A program made the translations under genes and the position numbers. A stretch of 64,000 bases of DNA, from assembly GCF_000350525.1 (NCBI RefSeq), contig NZ_AOCN01000015.1, positions 339,534-403,533 of the forward strand, written 5' to 3'. This document shows positions 63,949 through 64,000 of the stretch, in pieces. Below the pieces are notes generated by a model, which saw nothing but the letters and a program-made list of their open reading frames with translations, did not search any database and had not been told where the DNA came from. Source of the DNA: Leucobacter salsicius M1-8. GTDB taxonomy: Bacteria; Actinomycetota; Actinomycetes; Actinomycetales; Microbacteriaceae. The number at the start of each line of letters is the position of its first letter. Position 1 is the first letter of the stretch.

Positions 63949-64000
63949 GATGTTCCAATCTTCCTTGATGAAAGGTCGGAACTAAACCCAGGCCAAATCA

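Larger units (their letters stand above)
62695..63995 (-). mobile_element. IS3-family insertion sequence, 1301 bp, complete ends
   Basis: Perfect 22-bp terminal inverted repeats: 62695-62716 and 63974-63995. Flanked by a 3-bp target duplication AAT (62692-62694 and 63996-63998), as is usual for IS3. It carries orfA and a frameshifted orfB on the minus strand, in the same direction as the gene it breaks. Confidence 0.92.

Noticed and set aside
1..64000. CRISPR arrays, tRNA and rRNA genes
   Set aside because: I looked for regularly spaced repeats and for clover-leaf-like conserved arms and found none that hold up.

Overview
The window looks like a chromosomal segment of a high-GC actinobacterium, most likely of the family Microbacteriaceae (a Leucobacter-like genome is my best guess, inferred from gene content and style; no rRNA is present to confirm it). 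Evidence includes strong G/C third-position bias, many GTG starts, DUF2510 and acyl-CoA carboxylase epsilon proteins, an LPXTG-like anchored S1 protease, a dimeric NADP-isocitrate dehydrogenase and a CcsB-type cytochrome c biogenesis factor.

Region 1 (1 to about 8.7 kb) has visibly lower GC and looks like the end of an integrated mobile element. It holds a rolling-circle Rep-like protein, a coupled pair of unknown genes (one membrane-anchored), an MmeI-type (type IIL) restriction-modification enzyme, a tyrosine integrase, a beta-propeller lipoprotein, an unknown acidic protein and a possible 40-residue Cys-rich peptide. Region 2 (8.7-23.3 kb) is ordinary core genome: an aminotransferase, a divergent zinc protease/RimK pair, a secreted cell-wall serine protease, a lipid kinase, dGTPase, a class II aldolase, a Nudix CoA pyrophosphatase, the acyl-CoA carboxylase beta and epsilon subunits, and biotin ligase facing away from them.

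Region 3 (23.3-29 kb) is a catabolic cluster: two paralogous PuuP-like permeases, a YtcJ-like amidohydrolase and a TetR regulator. Both permease promoters carry the same 11-bp palindrome in opposite orientation. Region 4 (29-33 kb) is one-carbon metabolism: purU, then glyA-folD behind a ZTP riboswitch. Region 5 (33-42.4 kb) has membrane and lipid genes, an antiporter, an orphan ccsB, a shortened chlorite-dismutase/HemQ-like protein and a large LuxR-type ATPase regulator.

Region 6 (42.5-46.6 kb) has an IS110-family element whose 5' non-coding part folds like a bridge RNA, followed by cell-envelope glycan genes: a polyprenyl glycosylphosphotransferase, a decayed glycosyltransferase and a cytidylyltransferase. 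Region 7 (46.6-53.5 kb) has a CsoR-type repressor, RarD and GNAT genes, an amino-sugar/sugar module (ROK kinase, UgpC-type ATPase, NagB) and icd. Region 8 (53.5-61.2 kb) is a LacI-controlled peptide ABC transporter operon ending in a C45-family hydrolase, with two operators in the divergent promoter. The right end holds an LLM oxidoreductase and a flavin monoamine oxidase gene cut by an IS3-family element (22-bp inverted repeats, AAT target duplication) whose orfB carries three frameshifts.

I see no rRNA or tRNA genes and no CRISPR array. All family names come from reading motifs by eye; no database search was run.
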